The position numbers and the translations under genes are program-made. This document shows, in pieces, positions 16,570-26,264 of a stretch of DNA of 64,000 bases. Location of the stretch: assembly GCF_003591485.1 (NCBI RefSeq), contig NZ_QZCF01000003.1, forward strand, positions 248,001 to 312,000, given 5' to 3'. Source of the stretch: Paenibacillus sp. 1011MAR3C5 (lineage in GTDB: Bacteria; Bacillota; Bacilli; Paenibacillales; Paenibacillaceae). Below the pieces are notes generated by a model. The model worked only from the letters and a program-made list of their open reading frames with translations, was not told the origin of the DNA and did not search any database. Numbering within the stretch: position 1 is the stretch's first letter; every line of letters starts with the position of its first letter.

Positions 16570-17406
16570 CTAGACGACATACGAAAGCGGACAAGAGGCA
16601 AGAAGCAGGGCGCGCAGCTCGTTCCAATGCTGATTCGGGCATGAATAGGAGCGGGCGGATTCTAAATAGATGTCAATGGCTCCGCTAATAATGGGACGCT
16701 GCTTCTCCGGGAGACGAGCCATCGCCCATTCGGCAGCCTCCAGCTTGGAATAGATCAGGCCCGTCTCGCGGTAGGACCAGATCCGAGCCAAAGTCAGGAC
16801 GCCCATCGCCTCCGCAGCGTCAACTATTCGCAACTCCTTATCCTCAGAAGCGGATGGGGTCATCAGAGACTCGGCATCGCTGCGCAGCGAATCCCAGAAG
16901 TGCGGCTCCGGCACGGCAGAGGAGATGGCGGCAAGTGGCGGGCCGTACAAGGCGATGCCAAGCTGCCGGGTAAGCGTTATGTGGCAAGCCAGATCCGAAT
17001 CAGTACGTTCGCCTTGTTCATGCCAGAAGCTCCTGTTGTCCCAATAAGCCATGTCCGCATACCGTTTTCTCCAATAATCGCTAAAGTGAAGCTGGTAGGG
17101 GGCCGGATGCTTCCATAGCTTGAGATCTTCATGCAGCATGATGCTCACTTCGACTGGCGCAGGCGTACGGTGAAACATCAGAAAGGCAATGATTAACTGA
17201 TGCCTCTCGTCTGGTGTCAGCGGCCGATTGATGACCGCCAGCATATCCAGGTCGCTGCGTCCGGGATGATAAGCGCCCAGGCATAGGGAGCCGTGCACGT
17301 AGAGGCCTATTAGTGTATCTCCTAAGAAATCGTTCATATAATTGTTGATGAGGAGGGCTTGGCGCCTAATATCCGGCGGGCTGTCCTCCCAATGCAAACC
17401 TTTCAT
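16570..17406 (-). CDS. Nucleotidyltransferase, aminoglycoside adenylyltransferase-like
   Basis: A 278-residue cytosolic protein. Residues 25-60 carry the polymerase-beta-type motif GLYVHGSLCLGAYHPGRSDLD (shown here as GLYVHGSLCLGA, then SDLD), in which GS and the D-x-D pair bind Mg-ATP. VEVSIM supplies the third acidic position. The C-terminal half resembles the helical DUF4111 domain of AadA/ANT(9) enzymes. These adenylylate streptomycin or spectinomycin, but chromosomal Paenibacillus-type homologues often have untested substrates. The start at 17406 is preceded by AAGGAGA; an open extension upstream lacks a ribosome binding site. Resistance is a possibility, not a conclusion. Confidence 0.82.
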   Translation of the reverse strand: MKGLHWEDSPPDIRRQALLINNYMNDFLGDTLIGLYVHGSLCLGAYHPGRSDLDMLAVINRPLTPDERHQLIIAFLMFHRTPAPVEVSIMLHEDLKLWKHPAPYQLHFSDYWRKRYADMAYWDNRSFWHEQGERTDSDLACHITLTRQLGIALYGPPLAAISSAVPEPHFWDSLRSDAESLMTPSASEDKELRIVDAAEAMGVLTLARIWSYRETGLIYSKLEAAEWAMARLPEKQRPIISGAIDIYLESARSYSCPNQHWNELRALLLASCPLSYVV

Positions 17407-17669
17407 TGTCGTTCTCCTTTTCATACGTTTGCTGCATCCAAGCAGCCGTATGCATGTGATAATCTGAACTTTAAAGCAAGCTGGTTTGACCGCGCAAGGT
17501 AAAACAAAGGCTATAGTCAATCTCTACCTTGTCTGGATACGGGTCAGGGCATACAATGGAAATAAATACACATGTTCGCGTTTATCCAGTATACTGAATA
17601 GGTATGAGAATGAATGACAACTACGAACAAACAATAGATTCATTAATTCATTCAAAGGAGGGGGAAGGC

Positions 17670-18353
17670 TTGCAATATGAGGTGCTGAACAAAGGCGCAT
17701 TCGCCATGCTTCGTCTGAAGCTTGGGCAAGGCGAAAGTGTGAAGGCGGAATCTGGCGCTATGGTATCCATGTCTTCAACGCTTGAGCTGAGTGGCACGAC
17801 CAACGGCGGTATTATGCGGGGACTCGGCAGAATGCTGAGCGGAGAGAGCTTCTTCTTCCAAGAAGTGAATGCCGCCCGGGGCGGAGGTGAGCTGACGCTG
17901 GCTCCCAGGACGTTAGGCGATATTGAAGCTGTAGAACTGGACGGCTCATATACGCTGCTTGTGCAGAAGGACGGATTCCTGGCGGGGACAGACGGGATTG
18001 AAGTCAGTACCAAAATGCAAAATTTGAGCAGAGGCCTGTTCTCGGGCGAGGGCTTCTTCGTGGTTGAGGTGAGAGGCCGGGGTACGGTGTTCCTATCCTC
18101 CTTCGGCGCCATTCATGAAGTAAAGCTGGGACCCGGTGAAGAGATTGTCATTGATAACGGACATCTGGTCGCATGGCCGAGTAACATGGCCTACAGCATT
18201 GAGAAGTCCTCGAAGGGCTGGGTGTCCAGCTGGAAGAGCGGAGAGATGCTCGTTTGCCGGTTCCGCGGGGAAGGAACTGTGCTTATTCAGAGCCGGAATC
18301 CCGGAGCATTCGGCAATTGGATACAGCGATACATACCGACTTCATCAAGCTGA
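17670..18353 (+). CDS. TIGR00266/AIM24 family protein
   Basis: A 227-residue beta-rich protein. It begins QYEVLNKGAFAMLRLKL and contains GESVKAESGAMVSM and FLAGTDGIEV, the internally duplicated pattern of the TIGR00266/AIM24 family. These proteins form beta-sandwich trimers of unknown biochemical function. I set the start at TTG 17670, which follows AAAGGAGGGG by 6 bp and gives the usual N-terminus of the family. An upstream ATG at 17604 would add 22 residues including the SD sequence and is unlikely. It is monocistronic and ends at a terminator shared with exoA. Confidence 0.88.
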   Translation: MQYEVLNKGAFAMLRLKLGQGESVKAESGAMVSMSSTLELSGTTNGGIMRGLGRMLSGESFFFQEVNAARGGGELTLAPRTLGDIEAVELDGSYTLLVQKDGFLAGTDGIEVSTKMQNLSRGLFSGEGFFVVEVRGRGTVFLSSFGAIHEVKLGPGEEIVIDNGHLVAWPSNMAYSIEKSSKGWVSSWKSGEMLVCRFRGEGTVLIQSRNPGAFGNWIQRYIPTSSS

Positions 18354-18379
18354 CCGCAGGCAGAATGCTAATGAAAGAA

Positions 18380-18432
18380 GGTCCCTCTTCATGCAGATGG
18401 GCGGCATTCATCCGTTTTCATGAAGAAGGACC
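18380..18432. terminator. Bidirectional terminator between AIM24 and exoA genes
   Basis: GGTCCCTCTTCATG (18380-18393) pairs with CATGAAGAAGGACC (18419-18432) with one mismatch, and T-rich sequence lies on either side. The convergent exoA stop is 4 bp away. Confidence 0.75.
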
Positions 18433-18435
18433 TCT

Positions 18436-19191
18436 TTATTCGAGGGTAAGGCTGATCGGGCAATGGTCGCTGCCCATGACAGCTGCATCAATACGAGCAT
18501 CGGTTATGCTTGGAGCCAGTCGCTCGGATACAAGGAAGTAGTCGATGCGCCAACCTACGTTTCTCTCCCGCACCTTCGGCATGAAAGACCACCAGGTATA
18601 GGCGTCCGTCCGATCGGGATGAAGGTAGCGGAACGAATCGACAAAGCCGGATGCAAGCAGCTTGGTCATGCAGGAGCGTTCCTCTGCGGTAAAACCTGAA
18701 TTGCCATGATTGGACTTGGCGTTTTTCAGATCGATCTCCTGATGGGCGACATTAAGGTCTCCACATATGATAACAGGCTTGCGGCTGTCGAGTCCTTTGA
18801 TGTAACTGAGGAACCGATTCTCCCACTCCAGCCGATAGTCGAGGCGAGAGAGATCCCGTCTTGCATTAGGCGTATAGACATTAACCAGATAATAGTCTTC
18901 GAATTCTAGCGTTATGACCCTGCCTTCGAACTCTTCGTTTTCCTCCAGGCCATACCAGACCGACAAGGGCTCTTTTGTAGTAAAGATCGCCGTTCCGGAA
19001 TAGCCTTTTTTCTCGGCATAATTCCAATATTGGCGGTACTGGTCCCCGAGCGGAAGATCGATTTGCCCCAGCTGGAGCTTCGTCTCTTGCAGACAGAAGA
19101 AGTCGGCGCCGGTAGAGGCGAAATAATCCAAAAAGCCTTTATTGACGCAAGCTCGGAGACCGTTCACGTTCCAGGATATTAATGTGGTCAT
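18436..19191 (-). CDS. exoA: Exodeoxyribonuclease III
   Basis: A 251-residue enzyme of the EEP (endonuclease/exonuclease/phosphatase) superfamily, acting as AP endonuclease and 3'-5' exonuclease in base-excision repair. The catalytic motifs appear in order: SWNVNGLRA, CLQETKL (metal-binding Glu), NVYTPNA, CGDLNVAH (Asp/Asn), WRIDYFLVS and GSDHCPISL (catalytic His/Asp). The length is normal. AAGGAG precedes the ATG. It is likely housekeeping and monocistronic, though the DUF4190 gene lies just upstream on the same strand. Confidence 0.96.
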   Translation of the reverse strand: MTTLISWNVNGLRACVNKGFLDYFASTGADFFCLQETKLQLGQIDLPLGDQYRQYWNYAEKKGYSGTAIFTTKEPLSVWYGLEENEEFEGRVITLEFEDYYLVNVYTPNARRDLSRLDYRLEWENRFLSYIKGLDSRKPVIICGDLNVAHQEIDLKNAKSNHGNSGFTAEERSCMTKLLASGFVDSFRYLHPDRTDAYTWWSFMPKVRERNVGWRIDYFLVSERLAPSITDARIDAAVMGSDHCPISLTLE

Positions 19192-19221
19192 CGGGTAAGG
19201 CTCCTTCTTAACGATTTCAAT

Positions 19222-19611
19222 TTAGTAATAATAGCTATTGCTTTCCGAGGCGATAAACACGAACGCCAACAAGATGATCAATAAAAGAATGCCCCAGAGT
19301 ATCGTGCCGATAATGCTGCAGACTAGGCCGCCGATCGCAAGACCGCGTCCTTGATCCCCTGATAGCTTGATCTCCTTGAGCGACATTGCGCCGAGGATGA
19401 TGCCTACGATGCCGGGAAGAAAGCCGACATAAGGAATAATGATTGAACAGATGCCTAGTACCAAAGTGGCAATCGATTTTCCGTTTGTTTTGGGCGGTTG
19501 ATAATAAGGATGAAAATGCGGGGGCTGCTGATAGTGCGATTGCTGCTGCGAATAGCCGCCCGATTGATAGTTTTGTTGTTGCTGCTGGTCGTCATTCTGA
19601 TAGTGACTCAA
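19222..19611 (-). CDS. DUF4190 family small membrane protein
   Basis: A 129-residue protein. The first 42 residues are Gln/Tyr/Pro/His-rich and probably disordered. Two hydrophobic hairpin segments follow (IATLVLGICSIIIPYVGFL and a C-terminal helix) around GIVGIILGAMSLKEI, the typical DUF4190 pattern. The role of this family is unknown. The start is TTG at 19611, with AGGAGG 5 bp upstream; no ATG is available. It is divergent from the following ABC exporter operon. Confidence 0.82.
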   Translation of the reverse strand: MSHYQNDDQQQQQNYQSGGYSQQQSHYQQPPHFHPYYQPPKTNGKSIATLVLGICSIIIPYVGFLPGIVGIILGAMSLKEIKLSGDQGRGLAIGGLVCSIIGTILWGILLLIILLAFVFIASESNSYYY

Positions 19612-19730
19612 CGCGTTTCCTCCTTTTGTCTAACCAGGCGACTTATGCGCGCCTAATCTGTAAAAATCATATCAAACATGTCTATTGCATACAACAAAAG
19701 ATTGTCAAGCAAGAGAGGAAAGGAACCATC

Positions 19731-21488
19731 ATGAAGAAGAAAGCCGGGCCTGAATCCGTCAGCCATTATTACAGTATGTTACGCCGTTACTTGCTTCCTC
19801 AGAAGTCAACTTTGATCGGCCTTGCCATATTGTTGTTTATTTCGATAGGCATACAGCTTATCAGCCCCCAAATTATCCGTTACTTTATCGATACGGCCCA
19901 GTCGGATAAACCGCTGGAGCTGCTTGTGTACGCGGCTCTTCTTTTTATCGGGTTTTCTTTAATCGGGCAAGTCATTAGTGTTATCGCAACATATGTAAGC
20001 GAGAATTTGGCATGGCGCACGACAAATAAACTAAGAGGCGATCTTGCAGAGCATTGTCTTAGACTGGATATGTCGTTTCACAAGTCCAATACATCGGGCT
20101 CGTTAATTGAGCGGGTAGATGGGGATGTAAATGCACTGGCCAATTTTTTCTCCAGCTTTATTATCCACCTGGCCGGCAACCTGATCTTGATGATCGGCAT
20201 TATCGTCCTACTGTTCCGCGAAAATATGTGGATCGGTGCGGGCATGCTTTTATTCGTCGTATTCGCTATGTTCATTATCCAATGGATTCGCAAGTACGCG
20301 GCTCCCGTCTGGCAGAATTGGCGAGGCGTGAACGCGGAGTTTTACGGCTTTATCGGCGAGCATCTGGAAGGAACGGAGGATACCCGCGCCAACGGCGCTT
20401 CCGGCTTCGTCATGCGCCGCTTCTATTCGCTGCTTCGCCGGATGCTTCCGCTGCGCAGAAAGGCGTTCCTCGGGTTCGCATCGATGTGGATTACGACCAT
20501 AATCGTGTTTGCGCTCGGCAATGCGATGGCATTTGCGATTAGCGCTGTATTATGGAAGGCGGGGAGCATTACGATCGGAACCGTCTATCTGATCTTCTTC
20601 TACACGGAGCTGCTGGCGAAGCCGATCGAGAAGATCAGAACACAGATCGAGGATCTGCAGAAGGCGGACGCAAGTCTGCAGCGGATCAAGGCGTTGTTCG
20701 CTCTCCAGCCCCAAGTGCAGGACGGGCGTGGGGACACGCTGCCAGACGGGCCGCTGGCCGTACATATCGACCGTGTAACGTTTGGATATGACGAGCAGCC
20801 GACGCTCTCCGATCTGGATATTCAGTTGAAGCCCGGCGAAGTGCTTGGCTTGCTGGGAAGGACCGGAAGCGGCAAGACGACGATTGGCAGGCTGCTGCTC
20901 CGATTCTATGATCCTCAGCAAGGCATGATCAAGCTGAGCGGCATTGATATTAAGGATTGCCGATTATCGGAAGTCAGGGATAAGGTTGCGCTTGTTACGC
21001 AGAACATTGAGATTATACAGGGAAGCGTAAGAGACAATCTGACCTTCTATAATGAAGGAATAAAGGACGAATCCATTATTGAGGTGCTCCATGAACTGGG
21101 ATTGGCCTCCTGGTACGATTCGCTGCCGGAGGGTCTCGATACACGATTGGATTCGGGAGGAGGAAGCCTGTCGGCGGGCGAAGCGCAATTGCTTGCCTTT
21201 GCAAGGGTATTTCTGAACAATCCTGGACTCGTCATTCTGGACGAGGCGTCCTCGCGGCTTGATCCCATTACGGAGCATCGATTGGAGAAGGCGATCGACA
21301 AGCTGCTGCGAGAGCGAACCTGCGTCATTATTGCGCATCGCCTTGCAACGATTCAACGGGCGGACCGCATTGTGATATTGGAGCAAGGCCGCATGGTGGA
21401 ATCCGGTGAGAGGGCCAAGCTGGCCAGCGATCCGTCCTCAAGATTCAGCCGCATGCTCGCGGCGGGACTGGAGGAGGCGACAGTATGA
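19731..21488 (+). CDS. ABC exporter half-transporter (subunit A)
   Basis: A 585-residue permease-ATPase. Membrane helices occupy about residues 20-310 and the ATPase domain follows. Walker A is GRTGSGKTT, Walker B VILDEASSRLD and the H-loop IIAHRLAT. The signature loop is LSAGEAQLLAFAR instead of LSGGQ, a deviation common in the exporter subunit paired with a degenerate partner. GAGGAAAGGA precedes the ATG at 19731; an open extension upstream overlaps the divergent DUF4190 gene and is rejected. The stop overlaps the next gene as ATGA, so the two subunits are coupled and presumably heterodimeric. Confidence 0.92.
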   Translation: MKKKAGPESVSHYYSMLRRYLLPQKSTLIGLAILLFISIGIQLISPQIIRYFIDTAQSDKPLELLVYAALLFIGFSLIGQVISVIATYVSENLAWRTTNKLRGDLAEHCLRLDMSFHKSNTSGSLIERVDGDVNALANFFSSFIIHLAGNLILMIGIIVLLFRENMWIGAGMLLFVVFAMFIIQWIRKYAAPVWQNWRGVNAEFYGFIGEHLEGTEDTRANGASGFVMRRFYSLLRRMLPLRRKAFLGFASMWITTIIVFALGNAMAFAISAVLWKAGSITIGTVYLIFFYTELLAKPIEKIRTQIEDLQKADASLQRIKALFALQPQVQDGRGDTLPDGPLAVHIDRVTFGYDEQPTLSDLDIQLKPGEVLGLLGRTGSGKTTIGRLLLRFYDPQQGMIKLSGIDIKDCRLSEVRDKVALVTQNIEIIQGSVRDNLTFYNEGIKDESIIEVLHELGLASWYDSLPEGLDTRLDSGGGSLSAGEAQLLAFARVFLNNPGLVILDEASSRLDPITEHRLEKAIDKLLRERTCVIIAHRLATIQRADRIVILEQGRMVESGERAKLASDPSSRFSRMLAAGLEEATV

Positions 21489-23251
21489 GTTCATTCCAAT
21501 ATATGATGAGGCTGATCGGTTATCGCAAAGGCCGGTATATCGCCAATGCCTTGATGTGGACGATCATCTATCTGATGCCGATTTTCCCAGGCCTCATTAT
21601 GAAGATGTTTTTCGATTCCCTTGAGCTAAGCGGCGCGGCTGCTATCGGGACAGGTACGATTATCGCGCTGCTGCTTGGCGCGGCGATCGCAAGGAGCGCA
21701 AGCATCTGGATCGGATTTATTACAGATGTGAACTTCCGCTTCCGCATGGGCATGCTGCTTCGCCGCAATTTGCTGGAGCATGTGTTGAAGGAGCCGGGTG
21801 CGAAGGCGATCCCTTGCTCGCCGGGCGAGGCAATCAGCCATTTCCGCGATGATGTGGATCAGTCGGAGGAAGCGGTAAGCTGGTCGGTAGACGTATTTGG
21901 CATGACCTGCTTTGCGGCGGTAGCCTGCTTTATCCTCGTCCGTATTGACGCGCAGATGACGATGCTTGTCTTTTTGCCGCTGGTGCTGGTCGTGATTGCC
22001 GCCCAGCTGGCGACGACGAGGCTGCAGAAGTACCGCTCTGCGAGTCGCGAGGCAACATCCCAGGTTACGGGCGCTATCAGCGATATGTTCGGCAATGTAC
22101 AGGCCATTCAGGTCGCCGGTGCGGAGAAACGTGTCGTGGATCGCTTCCGGTCGCTGAACGATACCCGCCGTAAGACGATGCTGAAGGATAAGCTGATGAC
22201 TGAGGGTCTGGATTCGATTTTCTCCAATACGGTCAATCTGGGAACAGGTTTTATCCTTCTGCTGGCAGGAAGCAAGATGCGAGGCGGAGACTTTGCGGTA
22301 GGCGACTTTGCGTTGTTCGTATACTACTTGACCTTTGTTACGCAGTTCATTTCCAATTTCGGCAAGTTTCTAACCTATTTCAAGCAGATGGGCGTAGCCT
22401 TATCCCGATTGACTTGGATTTTGCAAGGCGCTCCGGCCAGGCTGCTGACAGCGTTCAAGCCGCTCCATCTCCGCAAGCACGATGGTGCAGCAACAGCTAA
22501 GACAGAGCCGCTGGCTTCCAGTGAGAGACTTCAGCAGCTTACCGTGGAGGGATTAACGTACCGGTATCCTGAGACGGGACGGGGCATCGAGCATCTTGAT
22601 TTGAAGCTGAAGAGGGGGTCCTTTACGGTCGTGACCGGCCCGATCGGATCGGGCAAAACGACACTTGTACGCACACTGCTGGGGTTGCTGCCGAAGAATA
22701 GCGGGGATATCCGCTGGAACGGTCAGCTGGTGGAGGATCCGGGTTCGTTCTTCATCCCCCCTCGCAGCGCTTATACGGCGCAGGTTCCGAGGCTGTATAG
22801 CGACACGCTGCAGGAGAACATTCTTCTCGGCCTAGCGAGCGAGGGCGATGAATTGCAGCGGGCCATCCATACGGCGGTCATGACGGAAGATCTGGCAGGC
22901 TTGCCGCTTGGGCTCCAGACGGTTATCGGTCCTCGCGGCGTCAAGCTGTCGGGCGGTCAGGCACAGCGTACCGCTGCCGCAAGGATGCTGGTCAGGGAAG
23001 CCGAACTGTATGTGTTCGATGATCTGTCCAGTGCGCTGGATGTCGAGACGGAGCAGAAGCTCTGGACACGATTGTTCCAGGAGCGCGGCGACGCGACCTG
23101 CCTTGTCGTCTCGCACCGGAAGACTGCGCTTGCGCAAGCCGACCATATTCTGATGATGAAGGACGGACGAATCGAGGCGGAAGGGAAGCTGGAGCAACTG
23201 CTAGCGTCAAACGAATCGTTCCGTCGATTGTGGAAGGGCGATGAGAACTAA
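21485..23251 (+). CDS. ABC exporter half-transporter (subunit B)
   Basis: A 588-residue partner of the upstream exporter subunit. It has six membrane segments, then an ATPase domain with Walker A GPIGSGKTT, canonical signature LSGGQAQR and Walker B YVFDDLSSALD. The catalytic Glu after Walker B is Asp here and the H-loop is VVSHRKTA. One site of the heterodimer therefore has the weak catalytic residue and the other the altered signature, which suggests asymmetric ATP hydrolysis. About 60 residues of poorly conserved linker precede the ATPase domain. Substrate unknown; no regulator is adjacent. Confidence 0.92.
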   Translation: MSSFQYMMRLIGYRKGRYIANALMWTIIYLMPIFPGLIMKMFFDSLELSGAAAIGTGTIIALLLGAAIARSASIWIGFITDVNFRFRMGMLLRRNLLEHVLKEPGAKAIPCSPGEAISHFRDDVDQSEEAVSWSVDVFGMTCFAAVACFILVRIDAQMTMLVFLPLVLVVIAAQLATTRLQKYRSASREATSQVTGAISDMFGNVQAIQVAGAEKRVVDRFRSLNDTRRKTMLKDKLMTEGLDSIFSNTVNLGTGFILLLAGSKMRGGDFAVGDFALFVYYLTFVTQFISNFGKFLTYFKQMGVALSRLTWILQGAPARLLTAFKPLHLRKHDGAATAKTEPLASSERLQQLTVEGLTYRYPETGRGIEHLDLKLKRGSFTVVTGPIGSGKTTLVRTLLGLLPKNSGDIRWNGQLVEDPGSFFIPPRSAYTAQVPRLYSDTLQENILLGLASEGDELQRAIHTAVMTEDLAGLPLGLQTVIGPRGVKLSGGQAQRTAAARMLVREAELYVFDDLSSALDVETEQKLWTRLFQERGDATCLVVSHRKTALAQADHILMMKDGRIEAEGKLEQLLASNESFRRLWKGDEN

Positions 23252-23264
23252 ATAAAAGCAGAAG

Positions 23265-23315
23265 AACGCCGCTTTGGAGCAGACGGTCGACCCGTCCGCG
23301 TGAAGCGGCGTTTTG
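23265..23315 (+). terminator. Terminator of the ABC exporter operon
   Basis: AACGCCGCTT (23265-23274) and AAGCGGCGTT (23303-23312) form a 10-bp stem with an inner GACGG/CCGTC hairpin and a short T-run. Confidence 0.85.
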
Positions 23316-23483
23316 GCGTATTGCTATTCGCACTTTTATCGTAATGGAATGGATTCTAAAATGACTTTATTTAATAATAGATAATAAGTTCTTAATGCTC
23401 AGGCTTCTTTGTAAAGCCTAGTCTAGAACTGTATACGAGCTTAGTGTGACATGGTTTCTCGGTGTCAACGCCGTATGCCATGC

Positions 23484-23924
23484 TTACAGCTTCAAGCTTA
23501 CAATCAGAACGACCGCCAAAATGGCAATCAGAGAAATCGCAAGAGATGTAACATAAGAGGAGATGGACACGCTGGTGGAAGCCGCGGCTTGCAGACGTTT
23601 CTTTAACTTGCCGCCCATGATGCCTACTACAATCAGGAACAGCAATATAATCGTACCGCCGGCCTTCTCCATCATATCGAGCCAGAATGGCTTATCCGAG
23701 CCCATATCGAGCTGAATAATCATTATGACGCCGCTTACGAGCACGACGAACGCTGAGGGATGAGCGAACCGGCTGAACACGCTGATAATGCGTTTGGACA
23801 GACTGTTCGCCTCCGGCTTGCCAAGCTGGCTTTTCAGCATGAACAGCATGACGATGACGGCCAGGATGGCGCCTACCCATACCATGAGACCTGCCAAATG
23901 AGAAAATAATAAATATCCGTACAT
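23484..23924 (-). CDS. Small membrane protein (four helices), unknown function
   Basis: A 146-residue, very hydrophobic protein with four predicted helices. It begins MYGYLLFSHLAGLMVWVGAI and ends with a hydrophobic helix. The pattern His-Leu-Ala-Gly...Trp-Val-Gly resembles DUF2269/CopD-like membrane proteins; I cannot name it with confidence. The ATG at 23924 follows GGAGG by 9 bp. It is the last gene of an operon with an MMPL transporter, sensor kinase and response regulator, and starts 26 bp after the MMPL stop, so it probably supports that transporter. Confidence 0.75.
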   Translation of the reverse strand: MYGYLLFSHLAGLMVWVGAILAVIVMLFMLKSQLGKPEANSLSKRIISVFSRFAHPSAFVVLVSGVIMIIQLDMGSDKPFWLDMMEKAGGTIILLFLIVVGIMGGKLKKRLQAAASTSVSISSYVTSLAISLIAILAVVLIVSLKL

Positions 23925-23949
23925 ATAGAATGACCTCCATGTCAATGAA

Positions 23950-26187
23950 TTAAGTTCTGTTCGTATAGGAATCTTGCCCTTTATGAATGAGCGGGCGATG
24001 GACGGGCAGCCATCTCTCCAGAAGCACGAGTAAAGACGGGAGAAGCATGCCCCGTACGATGAACGTATCCAGCAATATGCCGATTGCCATAATCAGTCCG
24101 AACAGGAATAGCTCCTGCAAAGGTTGTGTCATCAGTACGCAGAAGGTTGCGGCCAGTATGACGCCGGCAGAGGAGATGACGCTGCCCGTGCGCGACACGC
24201 CTACTTTGACGGCTTCCTTCCAGCTGCGCTTGCGTGCCTCCTCCGTAATGCGGGATACCAGCATAATGTTGTAATCGACGCCAAGCGCAATGGAGAACAC
24301 AAAGGCATAGAGCGGAAGGCGATAGCTGATGGCATCATACCCCAGAATATTGTGCAGGATGACCCAGCCGATACCGAATGACGCGGCGTAGGATAGGAGC
24401 ATCGTGACCATCATCGTCAGGGCAATGAGGATCGATCTGGCTTGAAAGACGAGCATAATGGCAATCAGCCCAATAACAAGGGAGAATACCACAAGGATAT
24501 CCCGTTGATTCATATCCCGAACGTCGAGCTGTTGCGCTGTCCCTCCGGAAAAATGAAGCTTTGTGCTGCCCGGATTAATCCCGCTGTCACGAAGGAGAAG
24601 ATCGCCTGAATCGCGAAGCTGCTTTACCGTCGCCAATGCTTCTGGTTCATAGGGATGTTCGGTTAGCGTCAGTTCAAACTTGATCGCTTTGCCATCTGCG
24701 GCCAGAAAATCGCGCGGGAGGGAAGACGACTTGCCAGCCGCAGCGATCGTTGCAGGATCAGGCGTTATGTTATCTATGCCTTCCACAGTTTTCATACGTG
24801 CTGCCAATTGTCTCAAGCTGTTCATGAAAGGCTCTGTTAATTCCAGCTCTCCGTCATTTTCTAGCAGCACGGTTACAGGTGCAAGCCGCCCTTTGGGAAA
24901 GTGCTCCTCCAACAGTTCGAAGCCTTGTCTGGAGGAAAGCTCCTCCGGGAATGACTTCATTAAGTTAAAGGAGAATTGAATGCCTGTCGCATTGGCAGCC
25001 GTGATAAGCATAATGCCGGCCACTCCAATAGATACAACTGCGGGCCGTCTTGTAACCATGCGGCCGATCCTCGACCATAATCCTTCTCGGCCCTTCTGTG
25101 CGGCTGCGAGCCTCGGCTTGAACGGCCAGAACGCTGCTCTGCCTGCCAGTGTGAATACGGCGGGAATAAGCGTCAGTCCTCCCAGCAGAATAATGACCAT
25201 CGCGATAGCGAATACAGGCGCGAAGTAATGATACGGCTGGAAGACAGCGGCGAATAGGGTAGTGACGGCAAGCAGAACGGTACCGCCGCTGAATAGAATA
25301 GGCTCGCCGACGCCGATCATGGCCGCCTTCATTGCATCGTGCTTCGAGCCAAGCCGCGCCAGCTCCTCCCGGTAACGGGAGACAACGAATAAGCAATAGT
25401 CGGTCAATACGGCGAATAGAAGAATCATCATGATCGAGATCGCTTGCTTGTCAACGACAATCCATCCATTCGCGGCGGCGATTCCAATCACTCGGTCAAC
25501 GACCGCATATACGACACCTGCAATGACGAGCGGCAGCAAGGCAAGCAAAGGAGAGCGGTATATGACGACGAGTATAACGAGAATAAGGGCGACCGTTGCG
25601 AAGAGCAGCACCATATCGGCGTCTTGGAACAGCTTGGTCGTATCTGAAGCGATTCCGGCAGGCCCGGTCGTCTCCAGTCGCATCCCATGAAGTCCGACCG
25701 TATCCGCATAGCTGCGTATTTCGTCAAGCGTAGCGCTGATCGCCTTGGAGTCGGCTCCTTTCACAAGAGCAGCGTTCAGCAGTATGGTGCTGCCGTCTAG
25801 TGAATACAGGCGATTCTGGGTATCCGGCGGGAAGAGATGATACGGCATAGCGCCGGACAGATACTGCGGCTTCTGTTCGGAAGACAGCCATTCGCTGATC
25901 CCGGCAATGGATGCCCGCTGTTCATCTGTAATAGCGGTATCCGAGTGGAACACAAGTAGAGCGACAAGCCCGTCATCCGAAGGGAAATGCTTCTCCGTCA
26001 GCTCGCGCGCTATGGCGGAGGGAGAATTAAGCCGGATGCTGTCTTCGCTGCTGCTGATGGCGTGCTCCTTGGCACCGGGCGCAAGGGAAGACAGTCCTAT
26101 GGCAAACACAAGCCAAAGAATAATCATCCAAGCACTGCCTTTTCGACTGCTGACTAAGCGGGCCAGTCCATAAAGGAAGAAATGCAT
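23950..26187 (-). CDS. MMPL/RND family membrane transporter
   Basis: A protein of about 745 residues with the duplicated layout of MMPL proteins: helix 1, a large extracytoplasmic domain, five helices, a second repeat of the same plan, and a final helix bundle. Typical segments are LLFAVLTDYCLFVVSRYREE and IALGVDYNIMLVSRI, each with the proton-relay Asp-Tyr motif. These transporters export lipids, siderophores or envelope precursors by proton motive force. The start may be ATG 26187 or GTG 26202; the GTG abuts AGGAG too closely. It is 78 bp downstream of the sensor kinase gene in one operon, so the kinase and regulator probably control it. Confidence 0.9.
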   Translation of the reverse strand: MHFFLYGLARLVSSRKGSAWMIILWLVFAIGLSSLAPGAKEHAISSSEDSIRLNSPSAIARELTEKHFPSDDGLVALLVFHSDTAITDEQRASIAGISEWLSSEQKPQYLSGAMPYHLFPPDTQNRLYSLDGSTILLNAALVKGADSKAISATLDEIRSYADTVGLHGMRLETTGPAGIASDTTKLFQDADMVLLFATVALILVILVVIYRSPLLALLPLVIAGVVYAVVDRVIGIAAANGWIVVDKQAISIMMILLFAVLTDYCLFVVSRYREELARLGSKHDAMKAAMIGVGEPILFSGGTVLLAVTTLFAAVFQPYHYFAPVFAIAMVIILLGGLTLIPAVFTLAGRAAFWPFKPRLAAAQKGREGLWSRIGRMVTRRPAVVSIGVAGIMLITAANATGIQFSFNLMKSFPEELSSRQGFELLEEHFPKGRLAPVTVLLENDGELELTEPFMNSLRQLAARMKTVEGIDNITPDPATIAAAGKSSSLPRDFLAADGKAIKFELTLTEHPYEPEALATVKQLRDSGDLLLRDSGINPGSTKLHFSGGTAQQLDVRDMNQRDILVVFSLVIGLIAIMLVFQARSILIALTMMVTMLLSYAASFGIGWVILHNILGYDAISYRLPLYAFVFSIALGVDYNIMLVSRITEEARKRSWKEAVKVGVSRTGSVISSAGVILAATFCVLMTQPLQELFLFGLIMAIGILLDTFIVRGMLLPSLLVLLERWLPVHRPLIHKGQDSYTNRT

Positions 26188-26264
26188 GAGTGTTCGATAC
26201 ACCTCCTGTTCTAGCGATATGGCTAATCGTAGAACAGGAATATGAACGAATGATGAACGGAGTA

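Noticed and set aside
19443-19730. Longer N-terminus for the ABC exporter subunit A
   Set aside because: It would overlap the divergent DUF4190 gene; ATG 19731 has a ribosome binding site and the usual family start.
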